Shown here: one piece after another, positions 54,074 to 64,000 of the stretch | How the letters are laid out: the number at the start of each line of letters is the position of its first letter | Numbering within the stretch: position 1 is the first letter of the stretch | Assembly: GCF_900101095.1 (NCBI RefSeq) | Contig: NZ_FNFM01000004.1 | Location: 310,001 to 374,000 of the forward strand | From: Actinopolyspora mzabensis | Lineage (GTDB): Bacteria > Actinomycetota > Actinomycetes > Mycobacteriales > Pseudonocardiaceae | Length of the DNA: 64,000 bases | Direction of reading: 5' to 3' | The notes under the pieces: model-generated | What the model saw: the letters and a program-made list of their open reading frames with translations, nothing else | Told to the model about the DNA's origin: nothing | Database searches by the model: none | Made by a program: the position numbers and the translations under genes

Positions 54074-57000
54074 TCGGTGGGAACTCGGCGAGTGGCTCGT
54101 GCACCGTATCGCCGAACGCACCGGGATGAGTCCCGCACGGATCGAAACCGACAGACCCTTCGACGAGTTCGGGCTCTCCTCTCGGGACGTCGTGGCGCTG
54201 TCGGGTGATCTGGAAACTCTGCTGGGCAGATCACTTCCCGCGACGCTGCTCTGGGAGTTTCCCACGATCGAACGGCTGGCCGAGGCGCTGGCCGGTTCCG
54301 GTTCGGCCGGTTCGACCGTTGCCGGAACCGAGCCTGCCGAACCGGTCGCGGTGATCGGACTCGGGTGTCGTTTCCCGGGAGCCGACGGCCCGGAACGGTT
54401 CTGGGAGCTGCTGCGTTCGGGAACCGATGCGGTCGGCACCGTTCCCGACCGACGTTGGCAGGACTTCGCGCCCGGGCAGCGGGCAGTGCTGGAGGACCTT
54501 CCCACCTCGGGGGGATATCTGACGGACGTGGCCGCGTTCGACGCGGGGTTCTTCGAGATTTCCCCGCGTGAAGCCGAGGTCATGGATCCGCAGCAGCGGT
54601 TGCTGCTCGAGGTGAGTTGGGAGGCGCTGGAGAACGCGGGCGTGGTTCCCGAACGGTTGCGGGGCTCGAACACCGGGGTTTTCGTGGGGGTCTCCGCCGC
54701 GGAGTACAACCAGCTGACCACGAGGGATCTCGGATCGATCGACGCGTGGACCGGAACGGGCGGTGCGATGAGCGTGATCGCCAACCGGCTGTCCTATCTG
54801 CTGGATCTACGCGGTCCCAGCCTCGCTGTCGACACCGCTTGCTCCTCCTCGCTGGTGGCGCTGCACCAGGCGTGCGCCAGCCTGCGTGCGGGGGAGAGCC
54901 GCACTGCCCTGGCGGGCGGGGTGAACCTGCTGTTGGCCCCAGCGGTCACCGCCAATTTCCACAGTGCCGGTGCGCTGGCCGCCGACGGGCGCTGCAAACC
55001 CTTCGACGCCGCCGCCGACGGCATCGTCCGTGGCGAGGGATGCGGCCTCGTCGTGCTCAAGCTGCTGTCCGAGGCCAATCGGGACGGTGACCGGGTGCAC
55101 GCGGTGATCCGCGGTTCCGCGGTGAACTCCGACGGCCGTTCCAACGGGCTCATGGCCCCCAACCCCGCGGCCCAGGAAGGACTGCTGCGTTCGGCCTGCG
55201 CCACCGCCGATCTCGACCCCGGCGTGCTGGACTACGTGGAGGCCCACGGCACGGGAACCCTGCTGGGGGATCCGATCGAGGCGAGGGCGCTGGGGGCGGT
55301 GTTCGGTGCCGATCGCACGGTGGATCGGCCGCTGCTGCTCGGTTCGGTCAAGGCGAACCTCGGGCATCTGGAGGCGGCGGCGGGCATCGCCGGGATCATC
55401 AAGGTGGTACTGGCCATGCGGCACGGCCGGTTACCGGCCACACCGCACTATCACACTCCCAACCCCCACATTCCCTTCGAACGCGCGCGTCTGGAGGTCG
55501 TGGGGCACGAGCGGCCCTGGCCGGAGTACTCCGGCGTCGCACGTGCCGGTGTCTCCGGTTTCGGATTCGGTGGCACCAACGCGCACGTGGTGCTGGAGTC
55601 CTGGCCGGACCCACCCGAGAGCGAGCGGGAAGTTCCCGGACCGCACACGCTGTTCCTGTCCGGAAGTACCGAGTCCCACCTGCGACGGACGGCGGCGCGG
55701 TTGGCCGAACGACTACGCGATCGCGGACACGCCGACACTCCGATCACCGACATCGCCCACACCCTGCTGCGGCACCGCAGGCAGCACGCTCGGCGCGGCG
55801 CTGTCGTCGGGCAGGACCGCGCCCGGCTCGCGGAGGGGTTGGACGCGCTCGCCGCTGGGGAGAACGCCGCCGGAGTGGTGCGTGGGCACGGCGGTTGGGT
55901 GGGTGAACCGGTGTGGGTGTTCTCCGGCTACGGTTCACAGTGGCCCGGAATGTGCCGCGAACTGCTGCGGGACGAGCCCGCCCTAGCGGAGTCGTTGCGA
56001 CGGCACGACACCGAGTTCGACGCCGTGACCGGGTTCTCGCTGTACGAGACGCTCGCGGCGGGCTCCGAACTCGACGGGCTGTACCGAACCCAGCTCGGAC
56101 TGTTCGGTACCCAGCTCGCACTGGCTGAACTGTGGAAGTCCCACGGCGCCCGCCCGGGCGCGATCATCGGGCACTCCATGGGGGAGGTGGCCGCCGCCGT
56201 GGCGGCCGGGGCGCTGGATTACGGTACGGGACTGCGGGTCATGGACACCCGTACCAGGCTGTTGGCCGAGATGGAAGTCGCGGGCGGTGGGGCCATGGCG
56301 GTCCTGGAGGGAGCGCCCGACGAAATCGCCGAGCTGACTGACTGGTTTCCAGGGGCGGTCGTGGCGGTACACACTTCCTCCCGTCGCTGCACGGTCGCGG
56401 GCCCGGCCGACGAGATCGAGCTGTTGGCCGCGCATTTCCGGCGCCGTGACCGCGTGGCCCGGGTGCTCGACGTGGCCGGAGCCGGACACACCTCCGCCGT
56501 CGATCCGCTGCTGGGCAGGTTGCGGGAGGAACTGGCCGATCTCGCCCCGGCCACCCCGGAGATCCCCGTCTACAGCACCGTCGAACACGAATCCGGGGTC
56601 ACTCCGACGTTCGACGCCGACTACTGGGCGCGGAACCTGCGTCGCCCGGTGTTGCTGGACCGCGCCGTGCGGGAAGCGGTGGCCGAGGGGTTCGACACCT
56701 TCGTCGAGATCGCCCCGCACCCGATAGTCACGGCTGGTGTCGAGGAGTCGGCGGTCGACGCCGGTGCGGGTGACCCGCTGCTGGTGTTCGGTTCACGTCG
56801 GGACACCGACGAGACGGCGACGTTCCGCGAGAATCTCGTTCGACTGCACGTCAACGGACGACTACCCGAACCGCCCGGTGTTCCCGCGGGCAACATCGCC
56901 GAGTTGCCGTTGCCCGTCTGGGAGCACCAGCGGTACTGGATCTCCGCCGGCAGGGCGAACGCCGCCGGGGGAGAGCATCGGTTGCTCGGACATCACGTGG

Positions 57001-60000
57001 AGCTCCCGGACGGGCGGCACGCCTGGCAGGGCGAGATCGGGACCGGCTCCCTTCCCTGGCTGGGCGATCACCGGGTGCACGACACCGGAGTGCTGGCCGG
57101 TACCGGGTATCTGGAGATGACGCTGGCCGCCGCGGCCCGGGCCCTGGACCTCCAGCCGGAGCGGCTGTTGCTCGACGAGCTCGGACTGCACGACATGCTC
57201 GTGCTCGCTCCGGAGCTGACGGTTACCACGGTGGTCACCCCGCACGAACCCGAGCAGTACGGCACCGGTGGTGTGACCGTCGAGGTGCACAGCCGTTCCG
57301 CGAACGGCGGTTGGCGTCGACACGCCGTCGCCGAAGTGATTCGCGCGACTCCCGAGACTCCCGCAGAGCGTGACTCCGCCGGGTGGGACCCCACCGCTTC
57401 CGAAAACGGGACCGAACAGGTGCGGCTGTATCCCGCGCTGCGCGCGGCGGGGCAGGAGTACGGACCGGCCTTCCGGCCCGTGCGGCGAGCACAGGCCGGT
57501 GACGCGGGCGCGGTTGCCGAACTCGCGTTGCCCGCCGAGGCGGGAAGCTGCCGGGAGTTCCTCGTGCATCCGGTGATCGCGGACGGCTGTCTGCAGACGC
57601 TCGTCGCGGCCGCGATCGGTACCGACGGCTCCGCGGAAGTCGAGCTGTTCGTTCCGGTCGAGTTGCGCGACGTGCGGCTGTTCCGACACGTGCCCTCCCG
57701 GGTTCGTTGTCACGCCAGGCTGGTCACGAGTCCCGGAGAGCCTGAGGTGACCGGCTCCGTGTTCGTCACCGACGAGCACGAGCGTGCGGTGCTGCGGATC
57801 GGACTGGTCCGCGCACGCCGCATGGGGGCCACTCCCGTACCGCGTGATCCCGCCGAAGCCGGATTGCGGTTGTGCTGGGAGGAGTCCGACCTTCCGGAGC
57901 CCACTCGCGGTGGCGGTGACTGGCTGCTGTTCGGCGCGGCCCCGGAACTGGCCCAGCGGCTGCGGGACCGTGGTCGACGCGTCACCAGTGCCACCCCGTG
58001 GCCGGATGGCGGGCTGCCGCGAAAACTCGACGAGGCCGAAGGCTTCCTGGAAGCGGCCGGTGCCCCCGCGGGAGTGATCGTTCTCATCGGGGAGCACGAC
58101 ACCCTCGAAGCTCGCTTCTCTGCAGCGCGAGAGCGGTTGCTCCGCCTGGCGGGGCTGGTGCGGGTCCTGGCGAGCCACGACGGTGCTCCCGCGAGGCTGT
58201 GGCTGGTCAGCACCAGTTCGGCCGACGCGGAGCTTCGGGCGTTGGTCCGGGTGCTCACCTTCGAACACCCCGGGCTTCGTGTTTCGCTTCTCGAGGGAGG
58301 CGGGGCGGACGCGGAGGCGCTGGCCGACGAGTTGTGCGCCGAGACCGCCGAGGACGACGTGTGTCGCGACGGAGAACGTCGCCACGTCGCCAGGCTGCAC
58401 AGCGTGCGGCCCGATCCCCCGGTCGCCGCACCCGCGGTGCGGCCGCAGTCCTACCTGATCACCGGTGGGTTGGGCGGCCTCGGCCGCACCTTCGCCCGCT
58501 GGCTGGCCGAGCGGGGCGCCGCTCGGGTGGTGCTCAACGGTCGTCGCGACCCGGCTCCGGACGTCGAGCGCGACATCGAACGACTCCGCGCGGGTGGAAC
58601 CGAGGTCGTGGTGGTCACCGGCGACATCGGCGAAGCGGGCACGGCCGAGCGGCTGGTCGCGGCCGCCACCGACGGGGGGCTCACGCTGTGCGGGGTGCTG
58701 CACGCCGCCGGGACGCTGGACGACGGTCCGTTCACCGAGTCGACCGAGCAGGGGCTGGAGCGCGTCTGGCACGCCAAGGTCGGGGGCGGCCTACGGCTGC
58801 ACGAGGCCACCCTCGGCTCCGAACCGGACTGGTGGGTCGCCTTCTCCTCTGCGGCGGCCCTGCTCGGTTCACCGGGTCAGGCCGCTTACGCCACCGCCAA
58901 CGCGGCCCTGGACGACCTGGTGCGGTGGCGCCGCGCACAAGGGCTCGTCGGCACCAGCGTGCAATGGGGGGTGTGGGGCGAGGCGGGGGGCGCGAGCGAG
59001 TCCTTCACCGGGGTGCTGCGCCCGTTGTCCACCGCCACCGGTACCGAGGCGTTCGAAGCCCTGTTGGGGGCCGAACAACCGGTTACGGGAGTGGCATGGC
59101 TCGATGGGAACCGGGCCGGCCGGATGTTCCCGGAACTGTCCGCACGCCCGTTCTTCCGGCACGTGGTGGGCGAGCAACCGCGCGCCGCTGTCGGTACCGA
59201 CCCCGAACAGCTCCGCGCTGCCACCCCGGAAGCAGCACTGCGCACGGTGACTTCGACGCTGACGCGGCTGCTGGGCGAGATCATCGGCACGGCCGCGGCC
59301 GATGTGGACCCCGACCGGCCGTTGACCGAGCTCGGACTCGACTCGCTGATGGCCATGCGAGCTCGCAACGCGGTCGAACGCGAGTTCGGGGTCGGTATCG
59401 CCCCCGCCATGCTGTTGCGGGGCTGCAGCACCGCCGAACTGGCGACCCGGCTGATCACCGACCTCGGGATCGATCCCCCCGGCGCCCAGCGGGTTAACCC
59501 CGAACCGGCAGCCCCGCGCTCGATCGGTGCGCGCGATGCCACGGAACGCTGGTTGGCGCACCTGTGGCGCGAGGTTCTGGGGCTGGAGAGCGTAGGAGTC
59601 GACCAGGACTTCTACCGGCTCGGCGGTGACGAGTCGCTGGCGGAGAAGGTCACCACGGCGGTGCGGGAGCGGCTGGGCACCGAGGTACCGACACTGTTCG
59701 GGCAGCCCACGATCGAGCGAATGGCCGACCTCCTCCGGGATTCCTTCGAACTCTCGGGCGGGCCGGTACGGACACTCCACACCGAGGGGCGGGCCACGCC
59801 ACTGTTCCTGTTCCATCCCGCCGGTGGTCCCACCAGCGTGTACCAGCCCCTGGTCGAACGGCTCGGCGGAGAGCAGCCCTGCTACGGCATGGAACGGTTG
59901 GACCGGTACGAGACCGTTCCCGAGAAAGCCGCCCACTACATCGAGCTGATCCGCGAGATCCAGCCCGAGGGGCCCTACCGCCTGGGTGGTTGGTCCTTCG

Positions 60001-60587
60001 GTGGGTGTCTGGCCTTCGAGACGGCACGTCAACTGGCCGACCGGGGCGAGGAAGTGGAAACGCTCCTACTCATCGACTCCATCCTGCCGCTGCCGGCCCA
60101 GGGGATCTCGGACGAGGAACTGATAACCCGCCGCTTCCGGCGATTCGTCGAACACATCGAGCACACCTACGGGGTCTCGCTGCCGGTTCCGGTCGACGAG
60201 CTGGACGAGTTCGACGAGCAGGAACAGCTGGAACGGATCATGGCGGCGCTCGCTGGTGAGGAACTCGGTATCGGCGCCGGTGTGCTGCGGCACCAGTACA
60301 CATCCTATGTGGACGCCAGAATCGCGGAACGCTACGAACCCGGTCGCTACGAGGGGCCGGTGGTGCTCTACCGCGCCGCCGAGGCCGAAAGCACCACGAC
60401 CACCCTCGATCCCCGCTACCTGCGTGCTGACGACTCACTCGGTTGGGAGGAGTACGCCACGGACCTGGAAGTCGTGCGGGTACCCGGAGACCACCTCTCG
60501 ATGATCGACCCACCGCACGTCGACGTCATGGCCGACCACCTCCGGCGAGTGCTCGGCATCGGTGACAGCAGTGAAGTCAGGGAGTGA
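54066..60587 (+). CDS. Pks13-like type I polyketide synthase, ACP-KS-AT-DH-KR-ACP-ACP*-TE
   Basis: A 2173-residue single-module synthase. Order: N-terminal ACP (about 5-78; [10 protein letters not shown], Ser39, the same GLSSRD as in mycobacterial Pks13); KS (92-515; Cys259 in [24 protein letters not shown]); AT (about 610-900; Ser704 in [15 protein letters not shown] in place of the usual YASH/HAFH); DH (about 950-1240; His1002 and Asp1173 kept, but the HxxxGxxxxP motif is altered); KR (about 1460-1650; GGLGGLG 1467-1473, Tyr1608, LDD 1551-1553 of B-type); ACP (Ser1760 in GLDSL); a second carrier-like domain (about 1820-1890, GGDES); and TE (about 1910-2170; Ser1977 in GWSFGG), whose start [16 protein letters not shown] and end resemble the Pks13 TE. 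It probably condenses two fatty chains and reduces the product. Confidence 0.93.
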   Translation: MTDRWELGEWLVHRIAERTGMSPARIETDRPFDEFGLSSRDVVALSGDLETLLGRSLPATLLWEFPTIERLAEALAGSGSAGSTVAGTEPAEPVAVIGLGCRFPGADGPERFWELLRSGTDAVGTVPDRRWQDFAPGQRAVLEDLPTSGGYLTDVAAFDAGFFEISPREAEVMDPQQRLLLEVSWEALENAGVVPERLRGSNTGVFVGVSAAEYNQLTTRDLGSIDAWTGTGGAMSVIANRLSYLLDLRGPSLAVDTACSSSLVALHQACASLRAGESRTALAGGVNLLLAPAVTANFHSAGALAADGRCKPFDAAADGIVRGEGCGLVVLKLLSEANRDGDRVHAVIRGSAVNSDGRSNGLMAPNPAAQEGLLRSACATADLDPGVLDYVEAHGTGTLLGDPIEARALGAVFGADRTVDRPLLLGSVKANLGHLEAAAGIAGIIKVVLAMRHGRLPATPHYHTPNPHIPFERARLEVVGHERPWPEYSGVARAGVSGFGFGGTNAHVVLESWPDPPESEREVPGPHTLFLSGSTESHLRRTAARLAERLRDRGHADTPITDIAHTLLRHRRQHARRGAVVGQDRARLAEGLDALAAGENAAGVVRGHGGWVGEPVWVFSGYGSQWPGMCRELLRDEPALAESLRRHDTEFDAVTGFSLYETLAAGSELDGLYRTQLGLFGTQLALAELWKSHGARPGAIIGHSMGEVAAAVAAGALDYGTGLRVMDTRTRLLAEMEVAGGGAMAVLEGAPDEIAELTDWFPGAVVAVHTSSRRCTVAGPADEIELLAAHFRRRDRVARVLDVAGAGHTSAVDPLLGRLREELADLAPATPEIPVYSTVEHESGVTPTFDADYWARNLRRPVLLDRAVREAVAEGFDTFVEIAPHPIVTAGVEESAVDAGAGDPLLVFGSRRDTDETATFRENLVRLHVNGRLPEPPGVPAGNIAELPLPVWEHQRYWISAGRANAAGGEHRLLGHHVELPDGRHAWQGEIGTGSLPWLGDHRVHDTGVLAGTGYLEMTLAAAARALDLQPERLLLDELGLHDMLVLAPELTVTTVVTPHEPEQYGTGGVTVEVHSRSANGGWRRHAVAEVIRATPETPAERDSAGWDPTASENGTEQVRLYPALRAAGQEYGPAFRPVRRAQAGDAGAVAELALPAEAGSCREFLVHPVIADGCLQTLVAAAIGTDGSAEVELFVPVELRDVRLFRHVPSRVRCHARLVTSPGEPEVTGSVFVTDEHERAVLRIGLVRARRMGATPVPRDPAEAGLRLCWEESDLPEPTRGGGDWLLFGAAPELAQRLRDRGRRVTSATPWPDGGLPRKLDEAEGFLEAAGAPAGVIVLIGEHDTLEARFSAARERLLRLAGLVRVLASHDGAPARLWLVSTSSADAELRALVRVLTFEHPGLRVSLLEGGGADAEALADELCAETAEDDVCRDGERRHVARLHSVRPDPPVAAPAVRPQSYLITGGLGGLGRTFARWLAERGAARVVLNGRRDPAPDVERDIERLRAGGTEVVVVTGDIGEAGTAERLVAAATDGGLTLCGVLHAAGTLDDGPFTESTEQGLERVWHAKVGGGLRLHEATLGSEPDWWVAFSSAAALLGSPGQAAYATANAALDDLVRWRRAQGLVGTSVQWGVWGEAGGASESFTGVLRPLSTATGTEAFEALLGAEQPVTGVAWLDGNRAGRMFPELSARPFFRHVVGEQPRAAVGTDPEQLRAATPEAALRTVTSTLTRLLGEIIGTAAADVDPDRPLTELGLDSLMAMRARNAVEREFGVGIAPAMLLRGCSTAELATRLITDLGIDPPGAQRVNPEPAAPRSIGARDATERWLAHLWREVLGLESVGVDQDFYRLGGDESLAEKVTTAVRERLGTEVPTLFGQPTIERMADLLRDSFELSGGPVRTLHTEGRATPLFLFHPAGGPTSVYQPLVERLGGEQPCYGMERLDRYETVPEKAAHYIELIREIQPEGPYRLGGWSFGGCLAFETARQLADRGEEVETLLLIDSILPLPAQGISDEELITRRFRRFVEHIEHTYGVSLPVPVDELDEFDEQEQLERIMAALAGEELGIGAGVLRHQYTSYVDARIAERYEPGRYEGPVVLYRAAEAESTTTTLDPRYLRADDSLGWEEYATDLEVVRVPGDHLSMIDPPHVDVMADHLRRVLGIGDSSEVRE

Positions 60588-60590
60588 CCC

Positions 60591-62165
60591 ATGCCGGACA
60601 ACGAACCCCGTGGTACGTCCCAACGCCTCGACGATCTCGAACAACGGCGTGGCGAAGCGGTTTCCCGAGCCGACGAGGTCGCGGCGGCCAAGCAGCATCC
60701 CAAAGGCAAGTACACCGCGCGGGAACGAATCGAGCTACTGGTCGACGAGGACTCCTTCGTCGAGGTGGGCGAGTTCACGCTGCAGCGCGCCACCGCGTTC
60801 GACGCGGGTGCCGAGCGCTGCTACGGCGACGGGGTGGTGACCGGCTACGCCACGGTGGACGGCAGGCGGATCTGCCTCTTCTCGCACGACTTCACCACCT
60901 ACGGCGGAAGCATGGGGGAGGCATTCGGCGAGAAGGTTCTCAAGATCATGGACATGGCCACCAAGGCGGGCTGCCCCGTCGTCGGAATCAACGATTCCGG
61001 CGGGGCGCGAATCCAGGAAGGGGTGGTCTCGCTCGCCTACTACGCGGAGCTGAGCAGGCGCAACTCGAGAGCCTCGGGAGTGGTGCCCCAGATATCGGTG
61101 GTCATGGGGCCGTGCGCGGGCGGCGCCGTCTACACGCCCGCGCTGACCGACTTCACCGTGATGGTCGACCGGACCTCGCGCATGTTCGTCACCGGCCCCG
61201 ACGTGGTGCGTTCGGTGACCGGGGAGAACATCTCGGCCGAGGAGCTCGGGGGAGCCGAGGTCAACGGCAGCGTGAGCGGCAACGCCCACTACGTCGCCTC
61301 GGACGAGGTCGACGCGCTCGACTGGGTGCGCACGCTGCTGGCGTTCCTGCCCGCCAACAACCTGGCCGTGGCACCGGAGTACCCGGCGCTGGAGCCCGCC
61401 GCTTCCGCAGCCGAGCTCGACACCGTGGTGCCCGACTCACCCAACCAGTCCTACGACATGCGGCGGGTGCTGGCTGCGGTGCTCGACGACGGCGAACTGC
61501 TGGAGGTGCACGCCTCGTTCGCCCCGAACGTGCTGTGCGGTTTCGGTCGACTGCGAGGACGAACCGTCGGAGTGGTCGCCAACCAGCCGCTGCGGCAGTC
61601 GGGAATCATGGACATCGACGCGTCCGAGAAGGCCGCACGCTTCGTGCGCTTCTGCGACGCGTTCAACATCGCCCTGCTCACGTTCGTCGACGTACCCGGT
61701 TATCTCCCCGGCGGGGAACAGGAACAGCGGGGAATAATCCGACGCGGCGCCAAGCTGCTCTACGCCTATTCGGAGGCCACCGTTCCGAAGGTGACCGTGG
61801 TGACCAGGAAGGCCTACGGTGGCGGTTACGCCGTGATGGGATCCAAACATCTCGGTGCCGACGTCAACCTGGCCTGGCCCACCGCCGAGATCGCGGTCAT
61901 GGGGGCCGAAGGTGCGGTCGAACTGCTCCACCGTGCCGAGTTGGCCGAAGCCGAGACCAACGGCGTCCGCGCCTCGGTCCGCGCGAAGTTGATCGCCGAG
62001 TATCGGGCCACCATGACGACTCCCTACGTGGCGGCCGAACGCGGTTACGTCGATTCGGTGATCCGGCCCTCCCTTACGCGCGCCCGAGTGTCCGACGCGT
62101 TGCTGATGCTCGAGGCGAAACGGGAGGACTCCCCGCCGAAGAAGCACAGCACCATGCCGCTGTGA
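60591..62165 (+). CDS. Acyl-CoA carboxylase beta subunit (AccD4/PccB-like)
   Basis: A 524-residue carboxyltransferase that moves carboxyl from biotin to an acyl-CoA, making the carboxyacyl extender for the PKS. Seen: N-terminal oxyanion region GINDSGGARIQEGV, second oxyanion FVDVPGYLPGGEQEQRGIIRRGAKLLYAY, and the end KKHSTMPL. In PccB-type enzymes the residue before VMGSK is Asp and controls acyl length; here it is Ala414 (GGGYAVMGSK). ATG 60591 follows GGGAG and lies 3 nt after the PKS stop. The biotin-carrying alpha subunit is not in the window. Confidence 0.93.
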   Translation: MPDNEPRGTSQRLDDLEQRRGEAVSRADEVAAAKQHPKGKYTARERIELLVDEDSFVEVGEFTLQRATAFDAGAERCYGDGVVTGYATVDGRRICLFSHDFTTYGGSMGEAFGEKVLKIMDMATKAGCPVVGINDSGGARIQEGVVSLAYYAELSRRNSRASGVVPQISVVMGPCAGGAVYTPALTDFTVMVDRTSRMFVTGPDVVRSVTGENISAEELGGAEVNGSVSGNAHYVASDEVDALDWVRTLLAFLPANNLAVAPEYPALEPAASAAELDTVVPDSPNQSYDMRRVLAAVLDDGELLEVHASFAPNVLCGFGRLRGRTVGVVANQPLRQSGIMDIDASEKAARFVRFCDAFNIALLTFVDVPGYLPGGEQEQRGIIRRGAKLLYAYSEATVPKVTVVTRKAYGGGYAVMGSKHLGADVNLAWPTAEIAVMGAEGAVELLHRAELAEAETNGVRASVRAKLIAEYRATMTTPYVAAERGYVDSVIRPSLTRARVSDALLMLEAKREDSPPKKHSTMPL

Positions 62166-62262
62166 TCCCCTGGCGACAGGGCTCACCGTCCCGGCGATTT
62201 CGCGAGAAAACGAGATCCGAGGCGGACCGTCTCCCGCCGGAAACCGTGCTCTAGCGAGGAAA

Positions 62263-62298
62263 ACCCGACGGGCGTAGGCGTCCTACTCGACGTCGGGT
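62263..62298 (+). terminator. Terminator of the FAAL-PKS-AccD operon
   Basis: ACCCGACG (62263-62270) pairs with CGTCGGGT (62291-62298), with an inner GTAGG/CCTAC stem, followed by CTTCC, about 100 nt after the AccD stop and before the convergent regulator gene. Confidence 0.7.
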
Positions 62299-62364
62299 CT
62301 TCCGGAATGAGAGTGGGCGGAAGGTTCCGCCTAGCGGGGGCCTGTCACCCCGAGCGGGGAGCCT

Positions 62365-63597
62365 TCATTCCGCCAGCCAGTCCTCGGTGTCGCCGGAGAG
62401 CATGTTCGATGCCCGCAGCACTATCTCCATGTCGAAACGGGACTCGGGGTCGTGCAGTGCTTCGCCGAACAACTCGTCCAGCTGCCGTAACCGGTAGCGG
62501 ACGGTCTGCGGGTGTACCCGCAGCCGCTGGGCGATCTCGGGGGCGCCACCGCGTGTCTGCAGCCAGCTCAGCAGGGTGGCGGCCAGCCGCGTCCGCTGTT
62601 TCGGACGCAGCCCGCTCAGCGGTGCCAGCCGCTGCCTGGCGAGTTCCTTGATCAGATGTTCGTCCTGCAGCAGCAGGATGCTCGACAGGTCCTCGTGACA
62701 CCGGTTGATGTGCTGGTCCGGCCACACGCCGGAGCGGATCAGCCCCATCATCCGACGGCACCAGCGCAGCGACTTGCCCGCTTGGTCGAGGGCGACCGGG
62801 GAACCCACCACCACCCGCCACCCGGCCAGTTCGGTATCCCATTCGATCTCGTCCGGTTCACCGTGGTCACTGGGCAGCAACACGTGCGGTTCGACGCACT
62901 CCAGATCGACCAGGGCGTTCCAGCGGGCCAACGGGGTGCCGGTTCCGGCGCGGGTTTCGTCGTACCGCTCCAGTGCCGCCACGGTTACCTGCCGCGGCAC
63001 CCGCCACTGCGCGGTGACGGCCGCTTCCTCGATGGTGCGCTGTGCCGGTTGTGGCTCCGAGACCAGCAACTCCAGCAGCCTCCTGCGCCTGCGGGCCAGT
63101 GTGCCCGCGGCACGGGCCTGCGCGGCCGCGTAGCCTTCCACCGCCAGGGCGGTCAGCTCGTCGATGTGGGCGAAGATCGCCTCGCCCAGCAACAGCGTGG
63201 TGCGTGGTGCAAGCCGTATCCGCTCGCCGATGCCCGCCACCCGCCGCCACGCCAGCCGTGCGCCGATCCGGTAGGCGGCCTGCAGGCTGTCCAGACTGCG
63301 ACCCTCTCGCATCTCGGCCTTGCCCAGCGCGCGATGCACCTCTGCGCAGCGTCGCAGCGGTGTGCTCGGTTCGGCGATGCGGTCGACGAACCTGGTCAGG
63401 GCTTCCTCGATACCACGACGTATCGCGTGTACGTAGTGCTGGTCCAGCGGGCGGGCGTACTCGGGGATCCGCCGTTGGATCTCGGTGAGGATCTGGGTCG
63501 CCAGACTGGGTATCTCGGGCCGCAACAGGGTGGCGAGATTGTCGGGGAGCGCGGCCCACAGTCTGGTGGACTCGGTACTGTTGGCCAGTTTCGGCAT
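62365..63597 (-). CDS. PucR/CdaR-type transcriptional regulator
   Basis: A 410-residue regulator. The C-terminal HTH (about 345-395) reads LLSWLQTRGGAPEIAQRLRVHPQTVRYRLRQLDELFG, the PucR C-terminal domain. The N-terminal 330 residues contain a helical RsbT-like region and a GGDEF-like middle domain without a recognised ligand motif. ATG 63597 follows AGGGAGGG. Convergent with the lipid synthase operon and close to its end, so it is a candidate regulator, though it could act elsewhere. Confidence 0.85.
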   Translation of the reverse strand: MPKLANSTESTRLWAALPDNLATLLRPEIPSLATQILTEIQRRIPEYARPLDQHYVHAIRRGIEEALTRFVDRIAEPSTPLRRCAEVHRALGKAEMREGRSLDSLQAAYRIGARLAWRRVAGIGERIRLAPRTTLLLGEAIFAHIDELTALAVEGYAAAQARAAGTLARRRRRLLELLVSEPQPAQRTIEEAAVTAQWRVPRQVTVAALERYDETRAGTGTPLARWNALVDLECVEPHVLLPSDHGEPDEIEWDTELAGWRVVVGSPVALDQAGKSLRWCRRMMGLIRSGVWPDQHINRCHEDLSSILLLQDEHLIKELARQRLAPLSGLRPKQRTRLAATLLSWLQTRGGAPEIAQRLRVHPQTVRYRLRQLDELFGEALHDPESRFDMEIVLRASNMLSGDTEDWLAE

Positions 63598-64000
63598 AAC
63601 CCTCCCTCGTGGAACGGAGGCGAGGAGAACCGGTTCGCGACTCCGGTTCTTGCTCCGTAGTTCGTGCTACTGATGAGTAATCACTCTAGTGACAGTTTCC
63701 CGGGATGCTTAATAGCCCGTTTGGGTGAGCGCGGTGTGTCATTTATTGGTAACACGTGAAAAATGGAGATATTTTGTTTTTCGTTAGGTTTTCGCGCAGT
63801 AGGTTCGAATATGCATCTGCAATTGCACGAATGTCCGCGCGGTGCCATTTCGAAGAGCGTGACTTTTCCGGTTCGTGTGGTTCGGGGTGTTCGCCGAGCC
63901 GTAGTTCCAGAGCAACCCGTAGCGTCGGGAAAGTAGGGATCCGGCCGCCCGATGTCGAGCGCGCGGAGCGAGAATTCGCGAGGGGTTCCGCCGATCGGGA
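63598..64000. other. AT-richer intergenic end of the window
   Basis: About 400 bp with no supportable gene. It is richer in A and T than the rest (for example TTTGTTTTTCGTTAGGTTTT at 63773-63792) and contains GTGT...ACAC half-sites near 63736-63759, so it probably holds the promoter of the PucR gene and perhaps of a gene beyond the window. Confidence 0.45.

Noticed and set aside
52304-62165. A true mycolic acid locus
   Set aside because: The PKS has extra DH and KR domains and a second carrier domain, and no antigen 85, arabinan or CmrA gene lies nearby, so I call it Pks13-like rather than Pks13.

Overview
The window is chromosomal DNA from a high-GC, Gram-positive actinomycete. Gene order pdtaR, polA, rpsA, coaE(-grpB), uvrB at 0.9-17.3 kb is the same as in Mycobacterium tuberculosis, and gene starts use GTG/ATG with GGAGG-type ribosome sites. 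A choline-oxidase/betaine-aldehyde-dehydrogenase locus and acidic proteins suggest a salt-adapted member of the Pseudonocardiales/Actinopolyspora group; that genus-level guess is inference. I see no transposase, integrase, phage gene or CRISPR array.

1-25 kb is mostly core genome: a tRNA with a CAA anticodon, the ANTAR regulator PdtaR, a hotdog thioesterase, DNA polymerase I, a VOC protein, a minus-strand run (methyltransferase, GNAT, degenerate ABC ATPase, YhgE/Pip membrane protein), ribosomal protein S1, CoaE-GrpB, two DUF402 paralogues, UvrB, an acyl-CoA dehydrogenase, a PPOX protein, a two-gene ABC system whose ATPase is fused to an extracytoplasmic hydrolase, and a TerC-type Mn exporter behind a yybP-ykoY-like riboswitch.

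25-42 kb is metabolic accessory DNA: a RES-type toxin-antitoxin pair, a secreted GH18 chitinase with a DasR-like operator, then a catabolic island of acyl-CoA ligase, two SDRs, TetR, quinone oxidoreductase, MaoC hydratase, acyl-CoA dehydrogenase, APH-family kinase and HAD protein. The HAD-kinase-dehydrogenase operon is the unfused equivalent of human ACAD10 and resembles the levulinate (Lva) pathway logic for 4-hydroxyacyl-CoA. Five copies of a 14-bp palindrome (ACCGACYGGTCGGT type) tie the island and a neighbouring secreted protein to one TetR regulator. A choline oxidase, betaine aldehyde dehydrogenase and BetI-like TetR follow.

42-51.6 kb holds a DivIVA-like coiled-coil protein, a SixA phosphatase, a DUF2237 protein, a membrane-anchored GH25 muramidase and an uncharacterised four-gene group (GT4 glycosyltransferase, methyltransferase, alpha/alpha-toroid protein, second methyltransferase).

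52-62 kb is the standout: a tightly coupled fatty acyl-AMP ligase, a 2173-residue polyketide synthase and an acyl-CoA carboxylase beta subunit, in the same order as the mycolate condensation operon fadD32-pks13-accD4. The PKS has Pks13-like ends (N-terminal ACP with GLSSRD, Pks13-like thioesterase) but carries DH and KR domains and a second, atypical carrier domain, so it looks like a self-reducing Pks13-type lipid synthase. A PucR-type regulator lies just downstream on the other strand.
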